Positions 44,472-55,962 of a DNA stretch of 64,000 nt are shown one piece after another. The notes beneath the pieces are model-generated. The model saw only the letters and a program-made list of their open reading frames with translations. It did no database searches and was not told the origin of the DNA. The translations under genes and the position numbers were made by a program. The first letter of the stretch is position 1. Every line of letters begins with the position of its first letter. This DNA is from Saposhnikovia divaricata (Eukaryota; Streptophyta; Magnoliopsida; Apiales; Apiaceae): the NCBI GenBank assembly GCA_036435485.1, contig JAZHRN010000139.1, forward strand, positions 4,836,001-4,900,000, given 5' to 3'.

Positions 44472-47400
44472 CTAGTCAGAACCAGAGATCATTCCTAGTT
44501 CATTAACCAGCCTTGTAAATGTAACTTCACTCAATGGTTTAGTGAAGATATCTGCAAGCTGTTGTTCTGTAGAGACAAAATGTAGTTCAATATTTCCTTC
44601 TTCCACATGTTCTCTGATGAAGTGGTACCTTATGCTGATGTGCTTGGTCATTGAATGCTGTACTGGATTACCTGTCATAGCAATAGCACTTTGGTTATCA
44701 CAGTAAATAGGTATATTACTGTACCTCAATCCATAATCCAGCAATTGATTCTTCATCCATAAGATCTGTGCACAACAGCTACCAGCTGCAATGTACTCTA
44801 CTTCAGCTGTAGATGTGGAGATTGATTTCTGTTTCTTGCTGTACCAGGAAACAAGTCTGTCACCAAGAAATTGACAACTTCCACTAGTGCTCTTTCTGTC
44901 TACCTTACAGCCTGCAAAGTCTGCATCGGAATACCCAAGTAGCTTAAAATCTGATTCTCTGGGGTACCACAGACCTAATGATATGGTGCCCTTGAGATAC
45001 TTGAAGATTCTTTTCACAGCTGTCAGATGTGGCTCTCTAGGATCTGCCTGAAACCTTGCACAAAGACAGGTTGCATACATGATGTCAGGCCTACTAGCTG
45101 TCAAGTATAGAAGAGATCCTATCATGCCCCTGAAGTTTGTCATATCCACTGAAACTCCTGTGTCTTTGTCCAGTTTAGTTGCTGTTGCCATGGGAGTTGA
45201 TGCAGATGAACAGTCAAGCATACCAAATTTCTTGAGAAGATTTCTGGTGTATTTTTCTTGATTAATGAAAATTCCATCTTCTGTTTGTTTCACCTGTAGG
45301 CCTAGAAAGTAACTAAGCTCTCCCATCATGCTCATTTGATATCTGGATTGCATGAGCTTGGCAAACTTCTTACAGAGTTTATCATTAGTAGACCCAAAGA
45401 TGATGTCATCAACATAAATTTGAACTAAAAGGAGGTCACTTCCTTGGTTGAAATAAAACAGAGTTTTGTCAATTGTACCTCTGTTGAATCCACTTTCTAG
45501 AAGAAACTGAGCAAGTGTCTCATACCATGCTCTTGGTGCCTGCTTAAGTCCATATAGTGCCTTATCTAGCCTGTAGACATAATCTGGATATTTGGGGTCC
45601 ACAAATCCTGGTGGTTGTTCAACAAACACTTCTTCTTCAAGCTTTCCATTCAGAAAAGCACTTTTCACATCCATCTGGAACACTTTGAATTTCTTGTGAG
45701 AGGCATATGCTAGAAAAATTCTGATTGCCTCCAATCTTGCTACTGGAGCAAATGTTTCATCATAATCTATTCCTTCCTGCTGTGAATAACCTTTTGCTAC
45801 CAATCTAGCCTTGTTCCTTGTGATAACACCTTCACTGTCAGTCTTGTTTCTGAAAACCCATTTAGTACCAACAATAGATCTGTTCTTTGGCCTTGGTACA
45901 AGGGTCCAAACTTCATTTCTTTCAAATTCATTTAACTCTTCCTGCATTGCTGTTATCCAGTCTGCATCTTGAAGAGCTTCTTCCACTTTCTTTGGTTCAT
46001 TTTTAGACAAGAATGCATGAAATAAACATTCACTTGCAGTAGCACTTCTTGTCTTTACTTTTGCATCTGGATCACCAATTATCAAATCAGGTGTATGTGA
46101 TTTAGTCCATTTCCTAGCAGAAGGCAAATGACTTCTATCAACATGTGATCCTCCCCCTTGATCCATGCTCTCCTGATTCTGTTGTGATCTATTTTCGTTT
46201 TCTGAGACTCCCCCTGAACTTGACTGTCCAGAGTCAGAATTTGAATTTTCAGAGTTTGAAGCATCAGAGTTTGATCCAGATTTTTCAGTTGACTCAGTAT
46301 CAGTGTTTGAGTCTTCATCTTGATCATGCTCCCCCTCAACTGGTTCTCCTCTTTGTTGTGACTGAGAAGTTTCTCCAGAATTTACCAGTAGAGGTTCAAA
46401 GTTTGTTTCAACAGAGTCTGTCAGAATTGTTTCATCAGTGTTTCCTTCATCAGAGTTTAAAACTTCATTTTCAAAGTTCAGTTGATCATATTCGTCTTTG
46501 TCTTCAAGTCCAGTTATCTTCTTATCATCAAAAGAAACATGTATTGATTCCATGATCACTTTAGTTCTCAGATTGTAAACTCTGAATGCCTTTGTTGACA
46601 GTGGATAGCCAACAAAAATTCCTTCATCTGCCTTTAACTCAAACTTGGTCAACTGTTCAGGATGAGTCTTCAAAACGAAACATTTGCACCCGAAAATATG
46701 AAAGTATTTCAGGTTAGGCTTCTTTTTCTTCACCATCTCATATGGTGTCTTTCCATGCTTATTGATCAGTGTTGCATTTTGAGTAAAACAAGCAGTTTGA
46801 ACAGCTTCTGCCCAGAAATAAGTTGGCAATTTTGCTTCATCAAGCATAGTTCTGGCAGCTTCAATTAATGTTCTATTTTTCCTCTCAACTACACCATTTT
46901 GTTGTGGTGTACCAGGTGCTGAAAATTCTTGTTTCACTCCATTGTCCTTGCAGAATTCTTCCATTGTTGCATTTCTGAACTCAGTTCCATTATCACTTCT
47001 GATGATTCTCACTTTGTTGCTTGATCCTTTGTCCAGAAGCTTCACATGCTCCATCAGAGTTGATGCAGTTTCATCCTTCTTTGCTAGAAAATACACCCAG
47101 GTGAATCTAGTGTATTCATCAACAATGACTAAAGCATATTTCTTCCTTGCAATAGACATAACATTTACTGGACCAAATAGATCAACATGAAGAAGATGAT
47201 GAGGATCAGTGATAGAAGATTCTGTTTTGCTCTTGAAAGATGACTTCCTTTGTTTAGCCTTCTAACATGAGTCACATAGGCCATCAACATTTAACAGGGT
47301 CTTTGGAAGTCCTCTTACAAGATCCTTTCTGATCAATTCATTGATGTTGTTCAAGTTCAAATGTGAGAGTTTCTTGTGCCACTTCCAACTCTCTTCACTA

Positions 47401-47801
47401 GACATTCTTGTAGACAGGCAAACAGCTTTTCCAACAGAGTCTATCAAAAGCTTGATTTCATAAATGTTGTTTTGCCTGTGACCAACTAGAACAACCTTTC
47501 CTGTAGATTTGCTGATAACTTCACAATATTCAGGTTGAAAATCTACATGATATCCCTTGTCACAGATTTGACTCACAGATAGCAGGTCATGCTTGAGTCC
47601 TGGGACATGAGCTACATTGTTGATGATGACATTTCCAAGATTGATATTGCCATATCCCAATGTTCTTCCTATATTGCCATCACCATAGGAAACTTTTGGG
47701 CCAGCCTTCTCCTCATACTCTGATAGCAGGGCTTTATTTCCAGTCATGTATCCTGAACATCCACTGTCCACGACTAGGGTTGCCTCCCTGTTACCCTGCA
47801 A
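44472..47801 (-). pseudogene. Copia-2 pol, open except for one stop codon
   Basis: One continuous frame encodes, in order: the aspartic protease ('VVDSGCSGYMTG'); the integrase zinc finger (H-H-C-C, ending 'CDSC'); the integrase core with its D-D-E acidic residues ('VDEYTR', 'RSDNGTEF', 'PQQNGVVERKN'); the reverse transcriptase ('QMDVKSAFLNG' and the catalytic 'YVDDIIFG'); and RNase H ('GYSDADFAG', 'STAEVEYIA', 'IYCDNQSA'). A single TAG at 47264-47262, just after the integrase zinc finger, breaks it. No other stop or frameshift was seen in over 1100 codons. The frame differs from that of gag and opens only 10 nt after the gag stop. Because the rest is open, the stop is either a recent mutation or, less likely, a recoded codon. 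Confidence 0.9.
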
Positions 47802-47811
47802 TCACAAACAA

Positions 47812-50043
47812 TTACTGAGGATTAGTTTTAAGGATCCAGACTTGCTTGGATCCTTTGGCATTCTTAACTTTGTTAGCTTTTGCAGCGGAATTAACATTAT
47901 CAGAGTTTGAGCTAACAGTATCAGTGTTTGCACTTGCAGTATCAACTTTAACCCATTTTAGATTGGGTTTCAGTTCATAGTAATTATGATAGATAGCATG
48001 ATATTTTCTGCAAGTATAGATGGAATGCCAAGTGCTTCCACAGTGTGTGCATAGAGTCTGTGGCTTAGTTCTAGCAGAATCCTTCTTTACCTCAGACTTT
48101 GTAGGTAAAGAATTTATATTTTTATTTTTCTTGCAGAAATTTGCAAGATGCTTAGTACTACCACAGTTATGACATGTCTTTCTTGGAGCATAACTAGCAA
48201 GCATTGGTTTATTTCCTGAAGTGATGCCTACTTTTCCATTTCTGTTCTTGTTTGACACTTTCTTTTTCTCAACAGATTTTAACTCCTTCAATTTATGTTT
48301 GAGTTGTTTATCTGTCATTGAACCAATATTAACCTGATTAACACTAGTTTTTACTGGTTCTCTTTTGACAGCTTCTTTTTCATTCTCAGACAAAAATTTA
48401 CTGGTTCCATGAACAAATTTAGTTCTGACTTTAACTTGATTTTGAAATCTAAGTTCATCTTCCTCATTATAACCTAGACCAACAGTGTCTGTTTGAAAAA
48501 TCTGTTGAGTGTCTTTTCCAGAATTAGTCCAAGTCCTAATTTTCTTATTTGCTTCCTCCAACTCAGATTCTAGTTGTTTATATTTCTCAAGCAAAATCTG
48601 TTCTTTGCAAACAGCATCATCTCTCTCTTTCTGAACTTGTTGCATGTTTTCAAGTTTCTCTTCAACAAGTTTATTTCTCTCTTTAAGTTCAGAATTTTCA
48701 GCTTTTATCCTCTCATTTTCTAAAGTCTGATCCCTATAACTTATATGCAATGACTTAAGAAAAATTCTTAATTGAGCAATGTCATCAATATTATAAGCAT
48801 AGGTAGTTGGAGGTACCTGATTTTCAGAGGATTCTGATTCAGTAGTAGCCATGAGAGCATAGTTCACTTCTTCATCAGAATCTGAAGTATCTGCCCAATC
48901 TCTGCCTTTAGTGTAGAGTACCTTTCCAGTTTTACCCTTCTTGCACTCAGGAGCATAGTGACCCATCTCCTTACACTTGTAGCATTGAATTTCAGACTTA
49001 TCCTTCTTCCCTTTAGAATCTCTCTTATCAGACTTCCTGTAGCTTTTCCTGTCTTCATTTGAATCCCTAGAAAACCTTTTTCCTTTCTTGAAATTCTTGA
49101 AGCCCATTTTCTTGAAAGTTTTCACCATCAGCACAGCCATTTTTCTCATTTCTTCTTCATCATCCTCAGAGTCAGATGATTCAGAAGAGTTTGAATCATA
49201 ATCAGAGTTTGGTGAATCACTTTCTGAATGTATGACCAAAGCTTTTCCCTTCATTTTCCTTCTTGATGCCTCTTTCTTCTGAGGCTTCTCTTCAACATTA
49301 AGAGCAACTGACTTTCCTTTTCTACTTGATCTCCTGTTTCTCTGCTCCATTTCCAATTCATAAGTTTTGAGCAGTCCATAAATTTCATCAATCTCTGTTT
49401 CAGCAAGATCATAGTTGTCTCTAATAGTGGTTGTTTTCACATCCCACTTTTCAGGTAGAGAAAGAAGAAACTTGAGATTCGAGTCTTCTAGATCATACTC
49501 TTTGTTGACCAATGACAGATCATTAATCAGTTTACAGAATCTATCAAATGTTTCTGTCATGGTCTCTTCAGGTTTAGCCTCAAAATGCTCATACTCTTGT
49601 GTGAGTATGTTTCTTCTATTCTTCTTAATAGCTGCAGTTCCTTGACACCTGACTTCAAGTGCATCCCATATCTCTTTTGCAGTGGTGCAGTTAATGACTT
49701 TGTTAGACATGACATTGTCTAAGGCACTATGTAGTAAATGCCTAACTTTTGCATCCTTAGCAATTGATGATAGATCTTCAGGAGTCATGTCCTTCTTTTC
49801 CTTTGGAACCATTTTTGCTGTTTCACCAGCAACTGCAACAGATAGCTTTGTAGGATTGTGAGGACCTTCATAAATCCTGTCAAGATATTCTGGATCTGTA
49901 GCCTCCAGAAACATAGTCATCTTGACCTTCCACGTAGCATACTCTAATGGCCTCAGAATAGGAACCCTGATTGGTTCATAACGACTCACAGTAGTAGGAG
50001 CCTTTTCAGAAACAGTAGGTGTTGGTGGAGGAATTTCTGACAT
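47812..50043 (-). CDS. Copia-2 gag, 743 aa
   Basis: An intact open frame with its ATG at 50043, 62 bp from the 5' LTR. Residues ~20-235 form the Copia capsid-type domain. A basic/acidic linker follows (Ser/Asp-rich at 273-297). A CCHC zinc knuckle, 'CYKCKEMGHYAPEC', lies at 354-367. A long coiled coil covers about 430-510. Two more Cys/His motifs, 'CHNCGSTKHLANFC' and 'CTHCGSTWHSIYTC', lie near the C terminus. Gag forms the intracellular particle and binds the genomic RNA through the knuckles. At 743 aa it is long for Copia, which is typical of Sireviruses. Confidence 0.93.
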   Translation of the reverse strand: MSEIPPPTPTVSEKAPTTVSRYEPIRVPILRPLEYATWKVKMTMFLEATDPEYLDRIYEGPHNPTKLSVAVAGETAKMVPKEKKDMTPEDLSSIAKDAKVRHLLHSALDNVMSNKVINCTTAKEIWDALEVRCQGTAAIKKNRRNILTQEYEHFEAKPEETMTETFDRFCKLINDLSLVNKEYDLEDSNLKFLLSLPEKWDVKTTTIRDNYDLAETEIDEIYGLLKTYELEMEQRNRRSSRKGKSVALNVEEKPQKKEASRRKMKGKALVIHSESDSPNSDYDSNSSESSDSEDDEEEMRKMAVLMVKTFKKMGFKNFKKGKRFSRDSNEDRKSYRKSDKRDSKGKKDKSEIQCYKCKEMGHYAPECKKGKTGKVLYTKGRDWADTSDSDEEVNYALMATTESESSENQVPPTTYAYNIDDIAQLRIFLKSLHISYRDQTLENERIKAENSELKERNKLVEEKLENMQQVQKERDDAVCKEQILLEKYKQLESELEEANKKIRTWTNSGKDTQQIFQTDTVGLGYNEEDELRFQNQVKVRTKFVHGTSKFLSENEKEAVKREPVKTSVNQVNIGSMTDKQLKHKLKELKSVEKKKVSNKNRNGKVGITSGNKPMLASYAPRKTCHNCGSTKHLANFCKKNKNINSLPTKSEVKKDSARTKPQTLCTHCGSTWHSIYTCRKYHAIYHNYYELKPNLKWVKVDTASANTDTVSSNSDNVNSAAKANKVKNAKGSKQVWILKTNPQ

Positions 50044-50090
50044 GATTATTGTTGTGTTTGGATCTTAACCTGTAATAAAGTAACAGATTG

Positions 50091-50102
50091 GCTCTGATAC
50101 CA
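50091..50102 (-). other. Copia-2 primer binding site (initiator tRNA-Met)
   Basis: TGGTATCAGAGC on the minus strand, two bases after the 5' LTR, identical to the site of Copia-1. Confidence 0.95.
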
Positions 50103-50104
50103 CT

Positions 50105-50616
50105 TGTTAGGCCGAATACACAAATAATAATCAACTTTGTATGAGAGATTAACAAGTAAAAGCGTTTATGCACTTAAAAAAAAACTTCTTGTATTTCAAA
50201 CCCTCTTCGTGATGTAAAATATCACAAAGAGCTGCTAGGTTACAATAATGATAATTCGTTATCGATACCCCTCTAGGGTTAACCTATCTGTATTTATATA
50301 ACATACAGCTACGATACAATCTCTAATTGATATTCCTAATAATCAGCTATACAATGATATCAATTACAGATTGTCACACGTCTCCTATGTCAACTCGATC
50401 TCTTTGATAGCTATCCAATCTTCAAAGATATCGCTTCCATAATTAATCTTTAATTACTGTTGAACAGTAGACGCGCTTCCTCCAGACAGAGTTTAACAAA
50501 CTCTGTCGAGCTTCCAACTGTCAGAGTTTACACAAACTCTGACTGCTTCCAGCTAAACTCTGATAACTCCCTGTAACACTTAAACACTGATCAAAACACA
50601 TCAATTATATTTAACA
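50105..50616 (-). repeat. Copia-2 5' LTR (512 bp)
   Basis: Apparently identical to the LTR at 37933-38444 over its whole length. The same palindromes lie at 50485-50507 and 50521-50542. Confidence 0.96.
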
Positions 50617-50621
50617 TGTTT

Positions 50622-51090
50622 AATTAATTAAAAATAAACCAATTTACATCACGTGATATTATTATCAAATTTTTAAATTAGTTATATATAATCACGTACC
50701 ATGTGTTGTCAACTAAAATATAAAATTTTAAAAGTAATGTGAATCATTATTAACTTTTGCTCAAAAATTAAAGTATTAGTAAAAATTAAAGTATTAGTAA
50801 AAATTAAAGTTAAACTAATAGTAAAAATAGGATAATAGAGAGGTCGAACTTATGTAAAAAGAGTTTAAACTCCGTACCGGAAAACATAATGTAGTATAAT
50901 GATTTGGAGGAAGAAATATATAGAGGAGTTATTGGTTCAATTCCCCACAAACACAAAAATAACTTATTTTTTTCTCTATAAATAAGGCAGTGGCAAAGCA
51001 ATGTAATTTTATAATATATAAGGGTAAAATCATAATTTTACAGGGGGTTTATTGCCTAAAAATGCCCCTCCTATTATATATAGAAGAAGA
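50622..51090. other. AT-rich intergenic DNA, nothing recognised
   Basis: The only structure is a short triplicated 'aaaattaaagtattagt' near 50763-50805. Confidence 0.5.
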
Positions 51091-53862
51091 TTTTCAAAAA
51101 TGGTATAGCAGGACTAGGAAATGCCATCGCGTTTTCCATTGTGTAAATTATCAGTAAGAAACTTTACTTGTAGTGGCATTTCCTATTTCTTTATTTTTTT
51201 TGTTTTTTTCGTACTTAACCATTTTGTACAAGGAAATTAATGATTGTTAGTAATCATTTTGAGAGGCTTAAAAAGTGTATATGCAACTATATTTTTTTCG
51301 TTTGTTTTGTCCCATATTAATATTTTAACATCCTACTTTGTTACAAGCTAAAAATCTCGAAAAAATAATGCGTGGAATTATGGTATTTTTCGGTCCAAAA
51401 ATGAGAAGAACACGTAAAATTTATAACTACCTATTTGTGAAGGCTTGTTGTTCCGTTTTTTTTGTACCGTAATAAAATCTGAACATCTTACTTTGCTACA
51501 AACCTAAAGTTTCGAAAAAATGACTAAAAAAAACATATTTCCACTTTATCTTTTTTTTTTTGTGTAACTATGGTTTTTTTGGTTCGAAAATGACTAAAAA
51601 ATCACAAATTTATAGTGAACTAGCTCATGGAGGCATATTGAGGGAGCTAAAATACATATTTCTACATAATATTTTTTTTATCCGTATTAATGTTTGAACG
51701 TCCTAGTTTTCTACAAGCTAAAGAACTCGATTTTTTTTTGTATAACTATGTTAGTTGAAGGTCCAAAAATAGAAAAAATTTGTAAAACAAGATAAATGCA
51801 GTCATGTTGAGGGGCTTAAAAAACATATTTTGACATACATTTTTTTTCATTTTATTTCCTCTATTAAAAAAATGAGAAAAGATATATGTAAAAATATATT
51901 TTTTAGACTCCTAAACATGTTTCCATAAACTAGTTCACTACAAATTTGTGTCATTCAGTCATTCTCGGATTTTCATCAAAAACCATAGTTGCACACCATC
52001 TTTTTTTTAAGTTTTTGGCTTATAGCAAAGTAGAACTTTAAAACTTTAGAGTTAATTGCAAGTTATACCCTCAAACTATTAATCAAAAACAATATTGTAC
52101 CCGAACTTTAAGAAAAACAAATTACACCCCATAACTTAAACCCACGTTTTTAGGAAGCACCCCTTTGTCTATTTTCCAGCCTTGTGATTAAAATTGGTAG
52201 GGGTAAAATTGGAAATTCAAAAGAATATTTAATTTTACTATTTTCAAATTTTCAAATTTTCTATTAATAACTCGAATTTTGAATTCTAGTTAGTAAAAAT
52301 TATTTTTAAAAATTTACTAATATTAACTATTAAATAGTGATGTTATACTTTTTCTTAAATTTTAACAATAGTTTTAATATTTATTTATATTCAATCTTTT
52401 AAATATGAAATTGCTTCATACAAAATTTTTAAAATGTTTTAAAGTTATGATTATGTTAGTGTACATTAAAGGAAAAATTCTTTTGAATATAAATTTCTTA
52501 ACATAAACTTTTAATGTAAAAATATTTATTGATAATTTTTTAAGTAATTTATGCAGTTATTAATAAATTTAAAATTTATGATGAAATTCTGATTATACCC
52601 TCATTTATTTTAACTATAATGGTCAACTTTAATGAAAATTGTTCACAGGGGTGCATACTGATTTCATATTTGAAGTTATGGGTAGCAAACTGTTTTTTCC
52701 AAAGTTATGGTACAATATTGTTTTTGGTTTATAAACGCGATTAACTCAAAACTTTAATATGAAACAAAAAAATAAAAAAAATATGTATAAACATGTTTTT
52801 TAATCCCCTCAATATGCTTCCATGAGCTAGTTAACTTGAAAATTGTGTGTTCCCAGCAATTTTGGATCAAAAAATATTATAGTTACACATGATATTTTTT
52901 TAAAAGATTTTTGGCTCATAACAAAGTAGGATGTTAAAACTTTAATATGAAACAAAAAAATAAAAAAATTAAATGTAGAAATATGTTTTTTAGACCCCTA
53001 AACATGTCACCATAAACTAGTTTACTACAAATTTGTGTTATTTTGTCGTTTTCGACTCTTCAAAAACCATAGTTACACATAATTTTTTTTTGAAATTTTT
53101 GGCTTACTGCAAATTAGGACGTTAAAAGAAAAATACTAAACAAAAAAAATGAAAATCAAATATATGTAGAAATATGTTTTTTAGTCCCCTCAATATGCCT
53201 CAACAAACTAGTTAACTTGAAAATTGTTTGTTCTCGTAATTTTCGGACCAAAAAACACCATAGTTACACATTATTATTATTATTATTTTTTTGAGATTTT
53301 TGGCTTATAGCAAAGTAGGACGTTAAAACTATAATACGGAACAAAAAAAATGTAGAAATATGTTTTTTAGTCTCCTCAACATGCTTCCACCAACCAGTTA
53401 ACTTGAAAATCGTGTATTTTAGTCCTTTTCAGACCGAAAAATACCATTATTACACATAATATTTTTTTTTTGAGATTTCTAGCTTATAGCAAAGTAGTAC
53501 GTTAAAACTTAAATATGGAACAAAAAAATGAAAATCATATATGTACAAATATGTTTTTCAGGCCCCTAAACATGTCTCCGTAAACTAGTTTACAACAAAT
53601 TTGAGTTATTTAGCTGTTTTCGGCTCTTCAAAAACTATAGTTACACATAATTATTTTTGGGATTTTTGGCTTATAGCAAAGTAGGACGTTAAAACTTTAA
53701 TATGGAACAAAAACAATGAAAAACAATTATTTACAAATACGTTTTTTAAGTCTCTCAAAGTGGCTACTAAGTACTAACAACCATTAAATTTAAGTACAAA
53801 AAAAATTAAAGCAAAAAAAATTTACTCAGTAGACATTTTTTCAGCTATGCCATTTTTGAAAA
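51091..53862. mobile_element. Foldback-type element with ~190-bp tandem repeats in both arms
   Basis: The two halves are inverted relative to each other. The outer ends match ('ttttcaaaaatggtatagc' at 51091 against its complement at 53844-53862), as do the inner parts. Each arm consists of diverged tandem units. On the right, 'agttacacat' recurs at 52881, 53071, 53262, about 53450 and 53639 (period ~190). On the left, the complementary 'ggtccaaaaatg'-type block recurs at about 51393, 51580 and 51760. The centre is taken by a later MITE (52049-52747). There is no transposase. Long tandem-repeat inverted arms are typical of foldback and some Mutator-like elements. The true outer limits and target duplication were not found. 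Confidence 0.7.
52049..52747. mobile_element. Mutator-like MITE, 699 bp, in the centre of the foldback
   Basis: The ends are 'gagttaattgcaagttat' and, from the right on the minus strand, 'gagttaatcgcg'. Both continue to 'caaaaacaatattgtac'. The perfect 9-bp target duplication is aaaacttta (52040-52048 and 52748-52756). No gene is present. Confidence 0.9.
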
Positions 53863-53929
53863 AATCCATTCAACTGTACCACTTTTTAAAACCCAAGTCA
53901 TTCTTTTACCAGAAATGAGAGGGAGCCCA

Positions 53930-54120
53930 TTCGAACAGTAGTCCGCAAGGCATTGTACAAAATCTGCAGCTCATAAGTTGATCCGATATGCTGTACGCTT
54001 CGCGTGCTACCTCCATGATCACCCAATGTAGTTGGAATTTGGTGTCGGTGCAATGGTGCATATTTGTCAGTAGAGCATGTAACCTTGGCCATACCTTGTA
54101 TCATCATTTTCCTATATATA
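53930..54120 (+). promoter_or_regulatory. Upstream module and TATA box of the second dirigent gene
   Basis: A TATA box 'tatatata' lies at 54113-54120, about 50 bp before the ATG, implying a leader of some 20-25 nt. The 170 bp before it are shared with the gene-less relic at 22035-22205, and its core also resembles 21967-22026 and 29100-29170. A long frame runs through this stretch into the coding region, but that is incidental. Confidence 0.6.
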
Positions 54121-54167
54121 TTCTGCATGTCATAACAAAATTTTTACATTCTAGTGAGAAAATAGAG

Positions 54168-54746
54168 ATGGTTAAGTTTGGTATTCTTTTAACTATTTGT
54201 GTGGTGGTGATGGTGGCCCCGGTAGTGCCAGTGTTTTCAGGCAATGCCGAAGGGCCAGAAGATGTTGAAAAATGGTATGGAGAGCTAGGACAGTACAAGG
54301 AGAAGGTTACAAAACTACATTTCTATTTTCATGATTTGCGAGGTAAAACTTCTGTTATTGTAGCTCAGCAGGCAAACTCTAGTCTTAAGTCACCAATTTT
54401 CTTCGGCATGACCAGTATCATGGATGACCCATTAACAGCAGGGCCAGAGTTCACGTCAAAGCCTGTGGGCCGAGCCCAAGGTTTGTTTTCCTCCTCTGCT
54501 CTAAAGGAACCAAGTAATCTGCTATGTATCATCAACTTTGTCTTCACGGATGAGAAGTACAATGGTAGCACTCTTACCGTTGTAGGTTATAATCCGACTC
54601 TCAGAAAGCATCGAGAGCTACCAATCATTGGTGGCACTGGTGTTTTCCGGTTGGCACGCGGGGTTGCACAGTTAAAATATATTTATTTTGATGTTGCTGG
54701 TGGAAATGCCACGGTTGAGTACAATGTTATAGTTCAGCATTATTAA
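54168..54746 (+). CDS. Dirigent family protein, 192 aa, secreted
   Basis: A single-exon dirigent gene. I chose the ATG at 54168 because it directly precedes a clear signal peptide (residues 1-~24, 'MVKFGILLTICVVVMVAP') and follows a TATA box; the frame is open for 60 more codons upstream, but those lie in promoter sequence. Landmarks: 'LHFYFHDLRG' (50-59), 'SIMDDPLTAGPEFTS' (83-97), 'VGRAQGLF' (100-107), 'FVFTDEKYNGSTL' (124-136), 'IIGGTGVFRLARG' (153-165) and 'VEYNV' (183-187). Sequons are at N70, N132 and N180. The role, as for other dirigents, is apoplastic control of phenoxy-radical coupling, with substrate unknown. It differs from the 20925 gene by many substitutions and by a longer N-terminal segment. 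Confidence 0.95.
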   Translation: MVKFGILLTICVVVMVAPVVPVFSGNAEGPEDVEKWYGELGQYKEKVTKLHFYFHDLRGKTSVIVAQQANSSLKSPIFFGMTSIMDDPLTAGPEFTSKPVGRAQGLFSSSALKEPSNLLCIINFVFTDEKYNGSTLTVVGYNPTLRKHRELPIIGGTGVFRLARGVAQLKYIYFDVAGGNATVEYNVIVQHY

Positions 54747-55954
54747 GCTATGTTTTAGTAGTTCTGAAAATTATATACTGAGCTTATAAGTTTTAAAACC
54801 ACTGTTGCTCAAGTTTGTTGTTCAAGAATTAACCTTTTAATGAATGTCGGAGTGATATCTTCGAGTTGCAAGAATTAACCTTTCAATGTATGGAGCACGA
54901 ATTGTTTGTCTAGTCAATTTCTTCTCTAGAAGAAATAGATCTTGGTTTGAAGAAGCAAAGATTTACGAACCAGCCCATATTCATGCTTAAATGTACTAAC
55001 AATTAACTACCTATCATCACTTGCATATGTTTAAACTTCTTCCGGATATGGAAACTTACTTAAAGAAGCTTTAATTAATTCTTATACCATATAGATCAAT
55101 CATGAGGTAAGGCTTCCGGTGGAAATGTTTGTGTTTTCTGCACTTCTTATAGCCTGCAATATTCATCAAAGGAACGCCACTTACAAAACAAGAGCACTGC
55201 CTTAAATTGATGAATTTAATTATACATGTGACTGATATAATCTCATGGTACATCATGGGTACCACTAGCTTCAAGTGCTTTAAACTTATCACGGTCTCAT
55301 TCCCATGATGTTCCCCATAAACCAGTAGGATATAGAACCATTGAAAAGGTATTCTTGAATCTTGATTTATAATTTCAAGTTAATATATAATGTATCTGAT
55401 TAGTATTTCAGTTTTTACCAAATTCAAGTGTGCATGTAGCAAGAAAAAGAAACATTTGTACATTGTCATAGCTCCTTTCTTAATCACCTTTTAGTTTAGT
55501 AAACTCTGTGTAATGTCTTGGGCAAAAACCAAGACAATTACAAAGAGATAATAAGCTACAAAAGGTTTCTTTTCTCCTATATAAAGGTTTCTTTCTTTCT
55601 TTTTGCTAGAATTCTATTTACGTGATGGCCGGTCTTATCGAAAAAACTCTCAACTACGAGTAATGTTAGTCCCCAAATTTTTACCAAAATTTTTAATCCA
55701 ATGACATGACATGACATATGACAATATTTGATTTGTGGGTGCATATAAATGCACAGGATACTATTTTATTATTAGAAAATTACAAACTACACACATGATG
55801 TATCAACATTTGGAGAAAATTTTGGTATCTCTATCATTTTCCAAAAACTATTTCTTGAAAAATAAACTACTTTTCAATACTACAGTATATATATCTTTTT
55901 GAGGGGAGGTAGTTGAACAAAATTTCAAAAGCTATATATTATGATATGATATTA
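54747..55954. other. 3' flank and intergenic DNA
   Basis: Probable 3' UTR with AATGAA at about 54839 and a duplicated 'gaattaaccttt' (54826 and 54873). The rest is AT-rich with no recognised gene or element. Confidence 0.5.
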
Positions 55955-55962
55955 TTTACAGG

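Larger units (their letters stand above)
37933..50616 (-). mobile_element. Copia-2: young full-length Sirevirus-like element, 12.7 kb
   Basis: The LTRs (37933-38444 and 50105-50616, 512 bp each) show no difference by eye. They are flanked by the perfect 5-bp duplication tgttt (37928-37932 and 50617-50621). The order on the minus strand is LTR, primer site, gag, pol (protease, integrase, RT, RNase H), a noncoding region with repeated motifs, a long extra ORF, purine tract, LTR. An antisense gene-like unit lies between pol and the extra ORF. The extra ORF after pol, the long gag with a coiled coil, and the Copia RT type place it in the Sirevirus (SIRE/Maximus) group. It inserted only 33 bp from Copia-1. 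Confidence 0.95.

Noticed and set aside
53988..54167. N-terminal extension of the second dirigent protein
   Set aside because: The frame is open, but the stretch contains the TATA box and is shared with gene-less promoter relics; a signal peptide starts at 54168.
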